Source: Virgibacillus sp. SK37
GTDB taxonomy: Bacteria; Bacillota; Bacilli; Bacillales; Amphibacillaceae
Assembly (NCBI RefSeq): GCF_000725285.1
Contig: NZ_CP007161.1
Location: forward strand, 3,634,213-3,698,212
Length of the DNA stretch: 64,000 bases
Direction: 5' to 3'
Every line of letters starts with the position of its first letter. Positions within the stretch are counted from its first letter, which is position 1. The translations under genes and the position numbers were made by a program. Below the pieces are notes generated by a model. It saw nothing but the letters and a program-made list of their open reading frames with translations. It was not told the origin of the DNA and did not search any database. Shown here piece after piece: positions 1 to 9,244 of this stretch.

Positions 1-47
1 CCCTTTCTTTTCCTCACCTCCTTTGTAGAAATAAAAAAAGAGACTAC

Positions 48-1835
48 TTAATTTGTAGCCTCATTGGTTTCAATTAAAAATATCTGGTAATGTGTAATAC
101 ACCTAAATGGATAGTTGTCTGGGTTGTCTACCTCGTCCATTTTTCTTAATTTAAATACACCGATATTACTATCAGTGACCACTCTAAAATAAGGGTATGA
201 AAGTTCTCCTGCATTTTCTAAATAAACTACACTTGCTTTTAATATTTTACTACCACCAATTAAGTGAAGGAAGAAGTCAGCAGGTGTTTCAGTAGGTTCA
301 TTTGGGTCTGTTCCTCCTCCACCAGTGTCGCCACCACCTGTATCACCACCATTATCTGGAGGATCAAGTGGATTAGGGTTATATAGGATTAGTGCAGGAT
401 ATCCATCTGCTGTATTCATAGTCCATATATTAGTGAAATCCCAACCTACATAGGTATTAATATCTTTCATTTCAGCAGTGGTTTTACCTTTACCACCTCC
501 ATTAGAAGTAGCAATTCCAGAAACTTCTGTATCCCAATATGAATTTATTACTTCAACGGGACCACTGGTTGTTACATATCCTAACAATCCACCAGCATTA
601 TCATTATTAGGTATTCTACTTAGACTGTAACAATTTTCTACATGAGTATTAGATAGGGTTTCACCCACTATTCCACCTATAATACTACCTTCTGCTACTA
701 TATCCATATTAGAATATGAGTTTAGTATAGTTATATTATTTGTTCTTCCAACTACGCCACCTATACCAGCATAATCATCTGTATTGGTAAGCGATCCACT
801 GACTGAACAATTTTGTATGTAACTTATTATACTTGAGGTTCTAGCCTCACCAATGAGCCCACCTATAAAGTTTCTTTGTCCCGTTATTTTTACATTGACA
901 GCATGAACATTATTGATTTTTGAACTATCAAAGCGAACCGTCCCAATTAATGCTCCACCATTATTTTTACATGTTATATCAAAGTTAGTTAAGATTAAAT
1001 TTTTAATTATTGCTCCCCTGTCAGTTGAACCGAACAAACCTATATTAAATTTAGAAGGTCTATTTATATATAAATTGCTAATAGTAAATCCTTGTCCGTC
1101 ATATGTTCCGTAAAAACCATTAATAGGTGTCCACCCTGCAAATGTCCCATCTGTATATGGAGCCATTTCATGCGTGTAGGACATATCTATATCATTAACT
1201 TGAATATAATAAGCATAAGTGTCTTCCCTTACATTCCATAAGTCTGCTTGATTTCTAACATAATAAGGTTCTGCCTCCGTTCCTATACCACTGAAGTGAT
1301 TTACATATACATATGTTTTATTCTCTTCGTAGTTTTTGACAAAGTAAGGTCTTTCCATTCCTTCCTTATATTCTTCAATGTAATTAATAGTCATATTAGG
1401 GTCGTTACTATCACCCTGTAAGTGATAAATCCTTTTATATCTAGTATTATCTAGAACTACTACACCAGAGGTGTTAGCACCGTCTACCCACACAAGATTG
1501 CTTGGATATTTAACTCCAATTTCTTTTTCTTTCCGTTTGATTGCTTCAGTTCTTGGTGTGGCATGAACTTCTATATCTGGATTATCAATTTCTACATTCC
1601 CTTTAAAGGTTGGTTCAGTGAATTTACTTACAATATCAAGATACTCTTTAACTCGTTCATTTCCAGTAGTATCTGCACCACTCTCAATTAGAGCAATCTC
1701 TTCTTTGTAATACTCCTGTATAGCAACTATTCCGTCCCTCCCCTCTATATAAAGAGGTTCAGGGGATAGTTTAACAATCTGCTTATTTTCTTCTTTAATA
1801 ATCTCATAGTTATATACAACTTCTTTCTTTTCCAT
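48..1835 (-). CDS. GLUG-repeat tail-tip/adhesin protein
   Basis: A 595-residue prophage tail protein, probably a host-recognition or tail-tip component. The middle third (about 180-470) carries successive GLUG-type motifs (GGLIG, GGVVG, GGIVG, GGLLG) and the W-x-x-x-x-A-DGYPAL-type end typical of GLUG beta-helical adhesins. A Gly/Asp linker (about 490-515) separates a C-terminal domain of about 75 residues. The N-terminal 150 residues look like a baseplate-attachment region. It is the last gene of the visible tail module, 17 bp after the preceding gene, and its ATG follows a strong AGGAGG. A ribosome-binding site for another gene lies at the window edge (about 10-30), so the module continues leftward. 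GLUG domains are better known from surface adhesins than from phage tails. Receptor binding is inferred from position. Confidence 0.7.
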   Translation of the reverse strand: MEKKEVVYNYEIIKEENKQIVKLSPEPLYIEGRDGIVAIQEYYKEEIALIESGADTTGNERVKEYLDIVSKFTEPTFKGNVEIDNPDIEVHATPRTEAIKRKEKEIGVKYPSNLVWVDGANTSGVVVLDNTRYKRIYHLQGDSNDPNMTINYIEEYKEGMERPYFVKNYEENKTYVYVNHFSGIGTEAEPYYVRNQADLWNVREDTYAYYIQVNDIDMSYTHEMAPYTDGTFAGWTPINGFYGTYDGQGFTISNLYINRPSKFNIGLFGSTDRGAIIKNLILTNFDITCKNNGGALIGTVRFDSSKINNVHAVNVKITGQRNFIGGLIGEARTSSIISYIQNCSVSGSLTNTDDYAGIGGVVGRTNNITILNSYSNMDIVAEGSIIGGIVGETLSNTHVENCYSLSRIPNNDNAGGLLGYVTTSGPVEVINSYWDTEVSGIATSNGGGKGKTTAEMKDINTYVGWDFTNIWTMNTADGYPALILYNPNPLDPPDNGGDTGGGDTGGGGTDPNEPTETPADFFLHLIGGSKILKASVVYLENAGELSYPYFRVVTDSNIGVFKLRKMDEVDNPDNYPFRCITHYQIFLIETNEATN

Positions 1836-1852
1836 ATATCCCCCTCCTTTCT

Positions 1853-2338
1853 TTAAATGTTGAATTTAACGGAGTCAACAGTAGATTCTCCTATTTGATT
1901 TCCATTTGAGTTGAGTCCTACGAATCTATATGTGTATGTTTTTGCTGTTGAAACTGTATCAGTGTATCCAGAATTAAATCCTGAAGTTTGAGTGTCTATA
2001 AGGGAATTGTCCCTATAAATCTCAACCTTACTTAAATCTCCACTATACTCATAAAAGAATGATACAGTTAGATTAGGTCTATCAATATTATTAAACTTAG
2101 CAGAGAACGAGCCTGTTTCACCAGTTCCACCTGAGCCACCACTTGAACCTCCACCTTTTAAATCAGTACGGATATATAAATAACCTTGATTTGAAGAAAG
2201 GGTAGGGTCAGGGTCACTTGTTCGTAAATCAACCTTTGCTGCTTTATGGATAGCCTCTTCAACCCCTTCTTCTAAGTTGTTTAAACGGTCTGCAGTAATG
2301 GCCGTTCTTTCATTCCATCTTGTTCTCGAATATGCCAT
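1853..2338 (-). CDS. small tail structural protein with Ig/FN3-like domain
   Basis: A 161-residue prophage protein. The first 40 residues contain a helical segment (NERTAITADRLNNLEEGVEEA) of a kind that recurs at the start of many Gram-positive siphovirus tail-fibre proteins. A Gly/Ser linker follows at about 62-75. The C-terminal 85 residues alternate hydrophobic and polar residues and read like one beta-sandwich repeat (SKVEIYRDNSLIDT and YTYRFVGLNSNG are typical of Ig/FN3-like folds). It starts with ATG after GGAGGTGGC and directly follows the hub gene. The likely role is a tail accessory or carbohydrate-contact protein; no enzymatic motif is seen. Confidence 0.6.
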   Translation of the reverse strand: MAYSRTRWNERTAITADRLNNLEEGVEEAIHKAAKVDLRTSDPDPTLSSNQGYLYIRTDLKGGGSSGGSGGTGETGSFSAKFNNIDRPNLTVSFFYEYSGDLSKVEIYRDNSLIDTQTSGFNSGYTDTVSTAKTYTYRFVGLNSNGNQIGESTVDSVKFNI

Positions 2339-4048
2339 TTATAGCCACCTCCAATCGGTCTTTTCAATCTGCAATGTTTCAAGTTTACTTTTTTCAAAGT
2401 TAAACTCTTGAATATCTAAATAGATACCTGTTCCTACTTCACTTGTTGCTAAACTTCCACCAATCCATGCTAAGTGAGTGATTTTTCCGTCAATATCTGA
2501 ACCCATAATTGCACGGGAATAGATTGCTAAAGTATCCCTGTCTTGGTCACTTGTTAAAATAGGCACTCTTCCTGCTTCATTTCCATTGATATAATAAGCA
2601 ATATATTTCAAACTACTTGCACCTAATAGAACGGGATATAGAGAAGAACTTGGGAATGTATTTCTGCTAGGATATATATAGGTATTAAATAGATTAGGGA
2701 ATTCAGTTTCCTTCCACCACTTATCAAACTCATGCACAGGCTGGATTAGTTCCAATCCTTCAATTAGTTCCCTATCTTTGTTCTCACTTTTTCCAAAGAA
2801 AGAGACCCAATCTTCATGAGCGGGTCCGTTTATAACTTTCACTGAATATACTATTCTATTGTCTTTATCCCTTGCTCTTACAGAGGTAATCAATCCTTCC
2901 GTATTGACAAGATCATGCTCTGGTAAATTCACTTGTTGTAGCATACCCGGTTCTAATCCGTCTATATCTGTTTCATACTCAACTTCGAAACTATTCTGGG
3001 TTGCATAGTGGTTAAGTATCCGTGCATTCTCCTCTTCAATCCTGTCAAGACCTCTTAGATTAGTCTCTACAACTGCACCAACAATACCAGTTCCCTTATC
3101 TAATTCTTTCCTTCTTCTGATTTCACTTCTAGACTTATTAACCAATACAACAGGATACATGCCATAATATCTTACTTGTATAATATCGGCTTCTGTCAAT
3201 GCTTCACTGTTACTGTTCTGAGTAACAACATTGTCACCAATCTCGAAGAAAAACTCCATTCCTTCTTTGTCTGTTCCTAATTTTTTAAGACCCATAATGA
3301 CACTTTCAAAAGGAGCGCCATTTCTGGAAATATATACTTGTGCTTGAGAACCAACAGGATAGGCTAGTGTAAAGTTTTTATTACTTCCATCACCTTTAAA
3401 TTCTTCAACAAGTCCATTCGTTAAAGCATGCCCTCCAACTATATGTTGTTGGTTTCTGTATTTAGGATTACCTTTACTTACTCTTACAGTTCCTCTTAGG
3501 GTGTTCTCCCAATTGAGGTTAAAAGGAGCAGGAAAGTTATCTTTGTCTTTAAATATAATATCCTTATCAGGAGTAATCCTTAATATGTAGTTTGATTTTT
3601 CAGCCAATCGTTCAACTGCTTTTAATCCACTTATATATCCAAATTTAACGTCAGTAAGATATGCACCTTTATCGGCTAATACATTTCTAATTCCTTCTAG
3701 TTTGAAATATTCGTTATATAAAGCCTCTAAAACTTCTTTGGAGTATTTATTCTGATATGCTCTTCCAACAGTTATTTTATCAAGAAGATATTCGTACCCT
3801 TTAACCTGTATATTATGTAACATGTAATTATATAAAGCATTGCTTTCTTTAGGCTTATGGATAAATCCACCAAATATCTTTTTCCCTTTATAAAAGGCTT
3901 TAACTTCTTCCCCTTCTTGAAACCATCTATTATCCTCAAATGTCATAATCGTAAAGGTGAGAGTATCAAAGCCATTGAGATTTTTTTGTAAATTAAAAGA
4001 ACCAGCCTTTATGTCGACTAGTTCTCCTCTGATATATACTTCAATCAT
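2339..4048 (-). CDS. phage tail hub / tail-associated protein
   Basis: About 569 residues. It begins with a beta-rich domain (IRGELVDIKAGSFNLQKNLNG; GEEVKAFYKGKKIFGGFI) like the ring-forming gp27/Gp37-like hub proteins of siphovirus tail tips. It lies immediately after the tape-measure gene, where hub proteins are expected. An ATG at 4048 with AGGGGG 10 bases upstream is preferred to the in-frame TTG at 4057. The start overlaps the tape-measure stop, which suggests translational coupling. No peptidase motif was found, and no separate distal-tail (Dit) gene lies between it and the tape measure. Confidence 0.65.
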   Translation of the reverse strand: MIEVYIRGELVDIKAGSFNLQKNLNGFDTLTFTIMTFEDNRWFQEGEEVKAFYKGKKIFGGFIHKPKESNALYNYMLHNIQVKGYEYLLDKITVGRAYQNKYSKEVLEALYNEYFKLEGIRNVLADKGAYLTDVKFGYISGLKAVERLAEKSNYILRITPDKDIIFKDKDNFPAPFNLNWENTLRGTVRVSKGNPKYRNQQHIVGGHALTNGLVEEFKGDGSNKNFTLAYPVGSQAQVYISRNGAPFESVIMGLKKLGTDKEGMEFFFEIGDNVVTQNSNSEALTEADIIQVRYYGMYPVVLVNKSRSEIRRRKELDKGTGIVGAVVETNLRGLDRIEEENARILNHYATQNSFEVEYETDIDGLEPGMLQQVNLPEHDLVNTEGLITSVRARDKDNRIVYSVKVINGPAHEDWVSFFGKSENKDRELIEGLELIQPVHEFDKWWKETEFPNLFNTYIYPSRNTFPSSSLYPVLLGASSLKYIAYYINGNEAGRVPILTSDQDRDTLAIYSRAIMGSDIDGKITHLAWIGGSLATSEVGTGIYLDIQEFNFEKSKLETLQIEKTDWRWL

Positions 4049-4049
4049 T

Positions 4050-5999
4050 TTACTCAAACCCCCTTAACTCTATTTCGTCCTGCATAGTGTTTGCTACGAT
4101 TTCGGCTAACTCTCTACTATCAATAATAAGTTTAATGATTTGAGGACGGGATTTACCCTGATTTTGTGCCTCTTTTCTTGATTGCATAGGGTCTAATACC
4201 ATTTCACCGTCTTTCAATAATGCAAGACCTTCACCACCACTTGTAGGTGCATTAAATACACCACCAGTATGAAGTCGTGGAATATTTGGTATATTAAATC
4301 CAAAGCGTTCTCCTCCAATTAAAGGAACCCAATCAGGAACTTTAATATTTAATCCATTAAGTCCATTAATTATTTTATTAAAGCCGTCTATAAAGAAGTT
4401 AAATGGTGCTTTTATAATTTTGATAGCACCTTCAAAAATACTAGACAAGAAATCTCCTAATTTAGTCCAGACACCTTTGATAAAATCGAATGCTGTTTTT
4501 GCACCATTCTTAATTCCTTCCCAAAGTTTAGGTCCAACCTCCTTAATCCATTCAAAGCCAATTTTTAAGGCTTGGTATAGCATTCTCCATTGGAAAGTGA
4601 GAATCTTAAATGCGTTTATAGCCCCTTTTTTCAGCATTTCCCAGCAAAACTCGGCTGCTTGTACTATTCCCTCCCAAACTGCAATGCCTACTTTTTTGAC
4701 CGTATCCCAATGTTTTATAAGAAGATATCCTATTGCAATAACGGCTGCAATGGCTGCTACAATGAGACCGATTGGTCCGAGAGCCATAGTTTGAGCAACT
4801 GCAAATGCTCTTGCTGCAATTGTTCCTGCCTTTTGGGCTACTGTCCAAGCCTTAGTAGCGGCTGTTGCTATTTGTTGGTGGTAGGCTACTGCCTGAATAA
4901 GTGGACCAGTTGCCATCATAACTGTTGATAGGTTTCCTAATGTTTGGATTTGGTCTCCATACGTATAGGTAAGTTCATCAAATTGATGCTTTAGTTTTTG
5001 TAATGGAGTATAACTCTCGGCGTGTATGTCAGCATTCTCTTGTATAACACCACTTGATTCTTTGACTTGTTGTTTGTACTGATTAAAGGAATCCGTAGAA
5101 ACCCCTAAAGTATCTAACAAGCCTTGCATAGTACCGTCAGACTCATTGACTGCTGCCCTAAACTCTTGTCTTGCAGTTCTTCCAGTCATACCAAATTCTT
5201 TTTCTAGTACACCTAAGATAGCAGCAGAATCATTTATGTCAGCACCCATACTCCTTAATTCAGGACCAGTTTTATCAATAAAAGAAAGAAATTCCTCAAC
5301 TGAACTTGTGGTCTCTTGAAATACAAAGCCAAATGCACCTAATGCTTCTTTTTCATTACCTGCTTCTATACCTATGGCTTGGAGACTAACTCCTGCCTTT
5401 GCTAATTCAGGACCAGAGCCACGAACGGCATCCCCTAAGGTATCCCAGTATGTGGCATATTCCTTCATAGCCTTACCTGAGCGAATACCTTGCTGTGTGG
5501 CAGTCTCAAATAATGCAGTGGCATCTTCTATCGGAAAGGTTACATTGGCTGTTTCTACCGCTAGTTGCCGCATTTCTTTACTAGTCATATCCGTTACATT
5601 AGCCAATCTATGAGTGTCTTCTGTCAGTGTCGCTTGTTTCTGTGCTAAAACGTCAACAGCAACACCTGTAGCAGATATTGCAAGACCAGCCTTCTTTGCT
5701 CCACTTTCCCAGTTTTTAAACATATCTTTAAACGAACGATTTGCACTGTCAGCATTTTCCTCAGCCTGTTCAAGAGAACTATTTATAGACTCCCCTGTAT
5801 TCTCAGCGGTTTCACCTGCACTTTGCAGAGAAGTTTCCATATTGTCAACGGTAGAAGACATGTTCTCCATAGTGGAAGTAGCATTGTCTATAGAACTCTC
5901 TATGCTCCCCATACTTGCTACACCAGTGTTTGCTAAATTCTGAAATACTTGTGATGCTTGGTCTTTAGCACGAATAAGAATCTCAACAACATTAGACAT
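4050..5999 (-). CDS. tail tape measure protein
   Basis: A 649-residue protein that sets tail length and sits inside the tail tube. The N-terminal 110 residues are Ser/Asn/Glu-rich coiled-coil-like sequence. The centre contains a TP901-type tape-measure core (TNVTDMTSKEMRQLA; GAFGFVFQET). A strongly hydrophobic stretch near residue 410-440 (GLIVAAIAAVIAIGYLLI) is followed by Trp-rich helical repeats. At about 1.5 angstrom per residue it predicts a tail near 100 nm. The ATG at 5999 has AGGAGGGG upstream and overlaps by one base the stop of the frameshift ORF before it. Confidence 0.88.
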   Translation of the reverse strand: MSNVVEILIRAKDQASQVFQNLANTGVASMGSIESSIDNATSTMENMSSTVDNMETSLQSAGETAENTGESINSSLEQAEENADSANRSFKDMFKNWESGAKKAGLAISATGVAVDVLAQKQATLTEDTHRLANVTDMTSKEMRQLAVETANVTFPIEDATALFETATQQGIRSGKAMKEYATYWDTLGDAVRGSGPELAKAGVSLQAIGIEAGNEKEALGAFGFVFQETTSSVEEFLSFIDKTGPELRSMGADINDSAAILGVLEKEFGMTGRTARQEFRAAVNESDGTMQGLLDTLGVSTDSFNQYKQQVKESSGVIQENADIHAESYTPLQKLKHQFDELTYTYGDQIQTLGNLSTVMMATGPLIQAVAYHQQIATAATKAWTVAQKAGTIAARAFAVAQTMALGPIGLIVAAIAAVIAIGYLLIKHWDTVKKVGIAVWEGIVQAAEFCWEMLKKGAINAFKILTFQWRMLYQALKIGFEWIKEVGPKLWEGIKNGAKTAFDFIKGVWTKLGDFLSSIFEGAIKIIKAPFNFFIDGFNKIINGLNGLNIKVPDWVPLIGGERFGFNIPNIPRLHTGGVFNAPTSGGEGLALLKDGEMVLDPMQSRKEAQNQGKSRPQIIKLIIDSRELAEIVANTMQDEIELRGFE

Positions 6000-6239
6000 C
6001 AATAACCCCTCCTTTCTTTAACCATTTCAATTATTCGTTGTTTTTGTTGTTCTACATTTACTTTGTTTGACTGTTCTGTATTTTTACTTGTATCCTGTTT
6101 CATTTCCTCATTCTCTTTATTAAATCCAGCAATTAAAAATAGCCACTGCAACGGGGTTAAATCACCCTGTCGAGCGGCTAGTGGATATCCTGCTTGATGA
6201 AAACGAATAATCGACTTGGCTTCATCAGTCGTTACGAAA
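5999..6239 (-). CDS. tail assembly chaperone GT extension (frameshift ORF)
   Basis: This stretch is not a free-standing gene. It is an ORF without its own start, in the +1 frame relative to the upstream chaperone gene. It encodes about 78 residues beginning VTTDEAKSIIRFHQAGYP and ending in a charged tail (EMVKERRGY). Tail-assembly chaperones in siphoviruses are routinely made as a short G protein and a longer GT fusion by ribosomal frameshifting just before the tape-measure gene, exactly this position. Close to the G stop lies UCC UUU C (slip at 6236-6239), where tRNA-Phe can move from UUU to UUC in the +1 frame. The ORF ends at a TGA overlapping the tape-measure ATG. The frame relation is seen directly; the slip site is inferred. 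Confidence 0.6.
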
Positions 6240-6656
6240 GGAATTTAATTCCTCTTTTAATGCCTCCTTATCTTCTTTCTTTACTGCAATTCCACTAATA
6301 CGGTAGATAGCCTTCGCTATTTGTGAAACAACTCCAGAAGGAAGATTTTTAACTTCTTCAATAGTATGCTTTTCACCGTCTGCAATGCATAAAGAAACTG
6401 CTAATATTTCAGCCTCTGCATTATATTGAGCAGAAGCGGCATTATCAATCTCAATTTCCATACTAGATTTTTCAGGGTTCTCTTGATTTAAAACCCCTCT
6501 AGTTTTTTGTCCTTTAGACTGTAATTTTTGTATTCTAGCATTCTCGTCTTTTGATAAAGGACGGACAGGAATAGAGTACTTTTCTTTGTTAAAATCAATT
6601 TCTATATCTTCAATGTAGTTTTTACCTGCTTGAACTAAATCTCCAAAATTCTTCAT
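6225..6656 (-). CDS. tail assembly chaperone (gpG-like)
   Basis: A 143-residue acidic and helical protein lying between the tail-tube gene and the tape measure, the invariant place of the G chaperone that coats the tape measure during tail assembly. It has no membrane or catalytic motif. Its ATG overlaps the TAA of the tail-tube gene (ATAATG arrangement). The 3' end overlaps a downstream ORF reachable by +1 frameshift. Function is assigned from position, size and the frameshift arrangement, not from a recognised motif. Confidence 0.65.
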   Translation of the reverse strand: MKNFGDLVQAGKNYIEDIEIDFNKEKYSIPVRPLSKDENARIQKLQSKGQKTRGVLNQENPEKSSMEIEIDNAASAQYNAEAEILAVSLCIADGEKHTIEEVKNLPSGVVSQIAKAIYRISGIAVKKEDKEALKEELNSFRND

Positions 6657-7621
6657 TATAAAATCTCCCCTTTCGCGTTATTCAATACTGCATATATGTC
6701 ACTTTGAACTTGAGTTCCGTTGTAGTTAACTGATCCCTCTAATGCTCGAATAGTAGCACTTTGAGTGATAGAGTCTCTTCCACTTACTGGAGTAGTAAGA
6801 CCTTCGTAAATACAATTTGGAAATTCAAAATGTAAAGTTCCTTCACCTGAAACAAAATCTACCTCAAGTGAGAAGGTTTGCTCGTTTTCAAATAGTTCGG
6901 TTTCTTCATCATCCTCATAGTAGTAAGTTGCTGAAATATTAACAGTTCGTTCACCTAATACAATTCTGCGAGTAGTACGGCTTCCAATAGTTTGTCCTGC
7001 CTCAATAGAAGGGTTATTGGAAATAGTAATAGTTAGTTCTTGTATCTTTCTAGATTTATCAATTCCATTAATTTTTGCAGTTACTTCATGCATAGCAATA
7101 GGGAATAAATCTTCTAGATTTAAGTCTTCTTTAGCCTTTAATGCTCTCTTACTACCGTCTGCATAAACAACATTTGCAGTAATCTGTACAACATTATCAC
7201 TGAATGAAAATTCTAGGCTTTCAACCACACAACCTGTATAATATTCTTCTTTAATATCCTTACCTACATAAGAAACAAAAGAAATAGGCATAGCGTCGTC
7301 AGTGCCAATAAACTCATGCTTATTTAACTCTCCACTTCCTGTTGTTAATTCTGTGTATGCATACTCCATTAGAGTAGCCTTTAACCAGAAACCAACAGAA
7401 TGAATATCTACGGGATGGACTACATTACCACTACCAGAAATAGGTGTTTTTACATACTTTTTTGTTCCTCTACCAATACCACTAGGTACATAGGAAACTC
7501 TTTCTTGTGGTATATCTAAACTTGAACTTGCTATATCTACATGATTTTGTGGCTCTTTTAAAGTTGAACTATTAAATTCGTCTTCAAAAGCAGCACCAAA
7601 ATATCTTAAAATTTTACTCAT
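6656..7621 (-). CDS. major tail tube protein
   Basis: A 321-residue beta-rich protein placed between tail-completion and chaperone genes. The sequence includes a phage tail-tube-like segment (ISATYYYEDDEETELFENEQTFSLEVDF) and Ser/Thr-rich surface strands. Its length is typical of siphovirus tail tubes with an extra Ig-like insertion. The ATG follows AAGGGGG. There is no sheath gene beside it, so the tail is non-contractile. Confidence 0.7.
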   Translation of the reverse strand: MSKILRYFGAAFEDEFNSSTLKEPQNHVDIASSSLDIPQERVSYVPSGIGRGTKKYVKTPISGSGNVVHPVDIHSVGFWLKATLMEYAYTELTTGSGELNKHEFIGTDDAMPISFVSYVGKDIKEEYYTGCVVESLEFSFSDNVVQITANVVYADGSKRALKAKEDLNLEDLFPIAMHEVTAKINGIDKSRKIQELTITISNNPSIEAGQTIGSRTTRRIVLGERTVNISATYYYEDDEETELFENEQTFSLEVDFVSGEGTLHFEFPNCIYEGLTTPVSGRDSITQSATIRALEGSVNYNGTQVQSDIYAVLNNAKGEIL

Positions 7622-7636
7622 TCTTTTTCCCCCTTT

Positions 7637-8095
7637 CTAATCTCTTATAATGTCAAAGAGAATATTGACCGTTGCACCTGCTCCATACACTCCACTTTCA
7701 TCTGCAAATAATGGAGAGGACGGCTCAAATGGTCCAGATTTAATGTCGTAAATATAAGAAAAACCACCTAATTGGCGGTCTTTTAAAACAATATTCAATG
7801 CCTTATCTACAAGGTCGGTTGAGTTGATATGCCCTTTTTCAGGGTCATTCGATTGATAAACAGCAACCAGTATTAGAGGAAGTGTCTTTCTTTCTTTTCG
7901 TGAAGTTATTTCTTCTGAAGTTATTTGGTCTTGATACACCCATATAACAGGAGGCTTAATCACTCCTTTCGTGCGGTCTCCACGAATAATTCTTTTAACT
8001 CCTTCCAATTTTCCACCTTCTACACGTTCGGCATTAAGTATTTCAATAACTTTATTTATAATTTCGTTATATGCTTCACCAATAGTTTTACTCAT
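7637..8095 (-). CDS. tail completion / head-tail joining protein
   Basis: About 152 residues from an ATG at 8095 with AAGGAGG 8 bases upstream; the longer in-frame ORF to 8119 lacks a good ribosome site. It sits between an HK97-gp10-like gene and the tail tube, the usual place of the tail terminator (gpU-like). The repeated LPLILVAVYQS / ATVNILFDIIRD strands fit that fold. No motif is diagnostic, so the call is positional. Confidence 0.55.
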   Translation of the reverse strand: MSKTIGEAYNEIINKVIEILNAERVEGGKLEGVKRIIRGDRTKGVIKPPVIWVYQDQITSEEITSRKERKTLPLILVAVYQSNDPEKGHINSTDLVDKALNIVLKDRQLGGFSYIYDIKSGPFEPSSPLFADESGVYGAGATVNILFDIIRD

Positions 8096-8111
8096 GAATA
8101 TCAACCTCCTT

Positions 8112-8552
8112 TTAAGCAACCTCTTGGATAGACTTTTCTATAAACTCTTGTAGTCTTGTTTTTGTTTCGTCAATAGAGGTGTCAATATAAGGATTAGGTT
8201 TTTGTCCTTTAACCTCTTTTGTAAAAATGGTTCTACTACCAATATTAAATACCAGATACTCCCCATTCTTCGGAGTGATTGGCCGTTTATTTGGTCCAAA
8301 CTCCCCTGTTCCGTTGTTGACCATTAAGGCATATTTAACTTTAGTGAATACACGGTATGTAAGGTCGTCGTCTTTATGTAATTGAAAACTACCTGCCAAT
8401 CGTCCATGATCCTTTGGTGCATTTATCTTCACCCTTGCTAAAGTATTCTGTGCTGTATAATTAACGGATTTATGAATAGCCTCCCTGCAATTTCTAACAA
8501 TTCCAATAAATTGTTGTTCATCAACTCCTAAAACTTCTAATACTAGGCTCAT
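8112..8552 (-). CDS. HK97 gp10-like head-tail protein
   Basis: A 146-residue protein with the pattern of the HK97-gp10 family: a basic N-terminal helix, AYTAQNTLARVKINAPKDHG-like central sequence (here VNYTAQNTLARVKINAPKDH), a Tyr/Val beta region ending MVNNGTGEFGP, and a C-terminal GQKPNPYI motif. Members join head and tail. Its ATG overlaps the stop of the connector gene by four bases (ATGA), which indicates coupled translation. Confidence 0.75.
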   Translation of the reverse strand: MSLVLEVLGVDEQQFIGIVRNCREAIHKSVNYTAQNTLARVKINAPKDHGRLAGSFQLHKDDDLTYRVFTKVKYALMVNNGTGEFGPNKRPITPKNGEYLVFNIGSRTIFTKEVKGQKPNPYIDTSIDETKTRLQEFIEKSIQEVA

Positions 8553-8956
8553 TTTTTACCATCTTTTCTACTGCCTATTACTCTTATAGAAATAGTAGTT
8601 GTAGGTTCTTTTTTAAACATATCTAAATCTTTTTTAACTGCTGAACTAAAAACGGAATCGGAAATAAAATTGGAGGAGTTATCTTCTAGACTAGCATTGG
8701 GGTTCTTGTATCTGTCTTGCATTTGTTTGATTTTGTTTGCTACGATACGTGTCGCTATATCTTCAATTTCTGGAGGGATTGTTGTATATTCTTCTGTGAA
8801 GTTAATTTCTGTATATCTATCAATATATGCTTTTGCTTGTATTAACCATTTTTCAAGTAATTGTTCAAATTCTTCCTTTGTTTCTATATCGAAACTTTCC
8901 TTAGAAATACCTGTAAACAATTTTACTTCAGTTACTGTTGAATAATAATTAGGCAT
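8549..8956 (-). CDS. head-tail connector (gp6-like)
   Basis: A 135-residue helical protein beginning MPNYYSTVTEVKLFTGI and containing a WLIQAKAYIDRYTEINF segment, as in the DNA-packaging/gp6 head-tail adaptor family that forms a 12-13-mer ring under the portal. It overlaps its upstream neighbour by eight bases and its downstream neighbour by four. Position and helical pattern support the call. Confidence 0.65.
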   Translation of the reverse strand: MPNYYSTVTEVKLFTGISKESFDIETKEEFEQLLEKWLIQAKAYIDRYTEINFTEEYTTIPPEIEDIATRIVANKIKQMQDRYKNPNASLEDNSSNFISDSVFSSAVKKDLDMFKKEPTTTISIRVIGSRKDGKK

Positions 8957-9242
8957 TTTTAATCACCTCACTATGTTCTTTCTTGAGGTGGTTTTCCAAG
9001 CCTCTAGTAGTCTTATACTCTTTACCACAATATTCGCATATAAGGTTGTTCTCTTCGTCCTGAGATTGTGTATGTACTTCTTGCTCTGCTTCTGCTTTTT
9101 TTACAATTAAATGACTAGATGCATTTAGAAAAAATCTCTGTTTTTCATTTAGTGATAATGTAACTGTTTGTAAAGGAAGGAAGTAATATCCTCCCCTATA
9201 AACAGTTCTCTTAGATTTATTAATCACCTGAAAGGTATTCAT
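8949..9242 (-). CDS. small C2H2 zinc-finger protein in head module
   Basis: A 97-residue protein between the major capsid and connector genes, where related prophages carry a small accessory protein (YqbF-like position). Residues 1-45 are beta-like (TVYRGGYYFLPLQTVTL). The C-terminal part carries one C2H2 finger: C-E-Y-C, 12 residues, then H-x4-H (ICEYCGKEYKTTRGLENHL plus KKEH). The finger resembles eukaryote-type single fingers more than phage structural folds. It may be a virion-associated DNA or protein binder. The finger is seen directly; the role is unknown. Confidence 0.6.
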   Translation of the reverse strand: MNTFQVINKSKRTVYRGGYYFLPLQTVTLSLNEKQRFFLNASSHLIVKKAEAEQEVHTQSQDEENNLICEYCGKEYKTTRGLENHLKKEHSEVIKNA

Positions 9243-9244
9243 TT

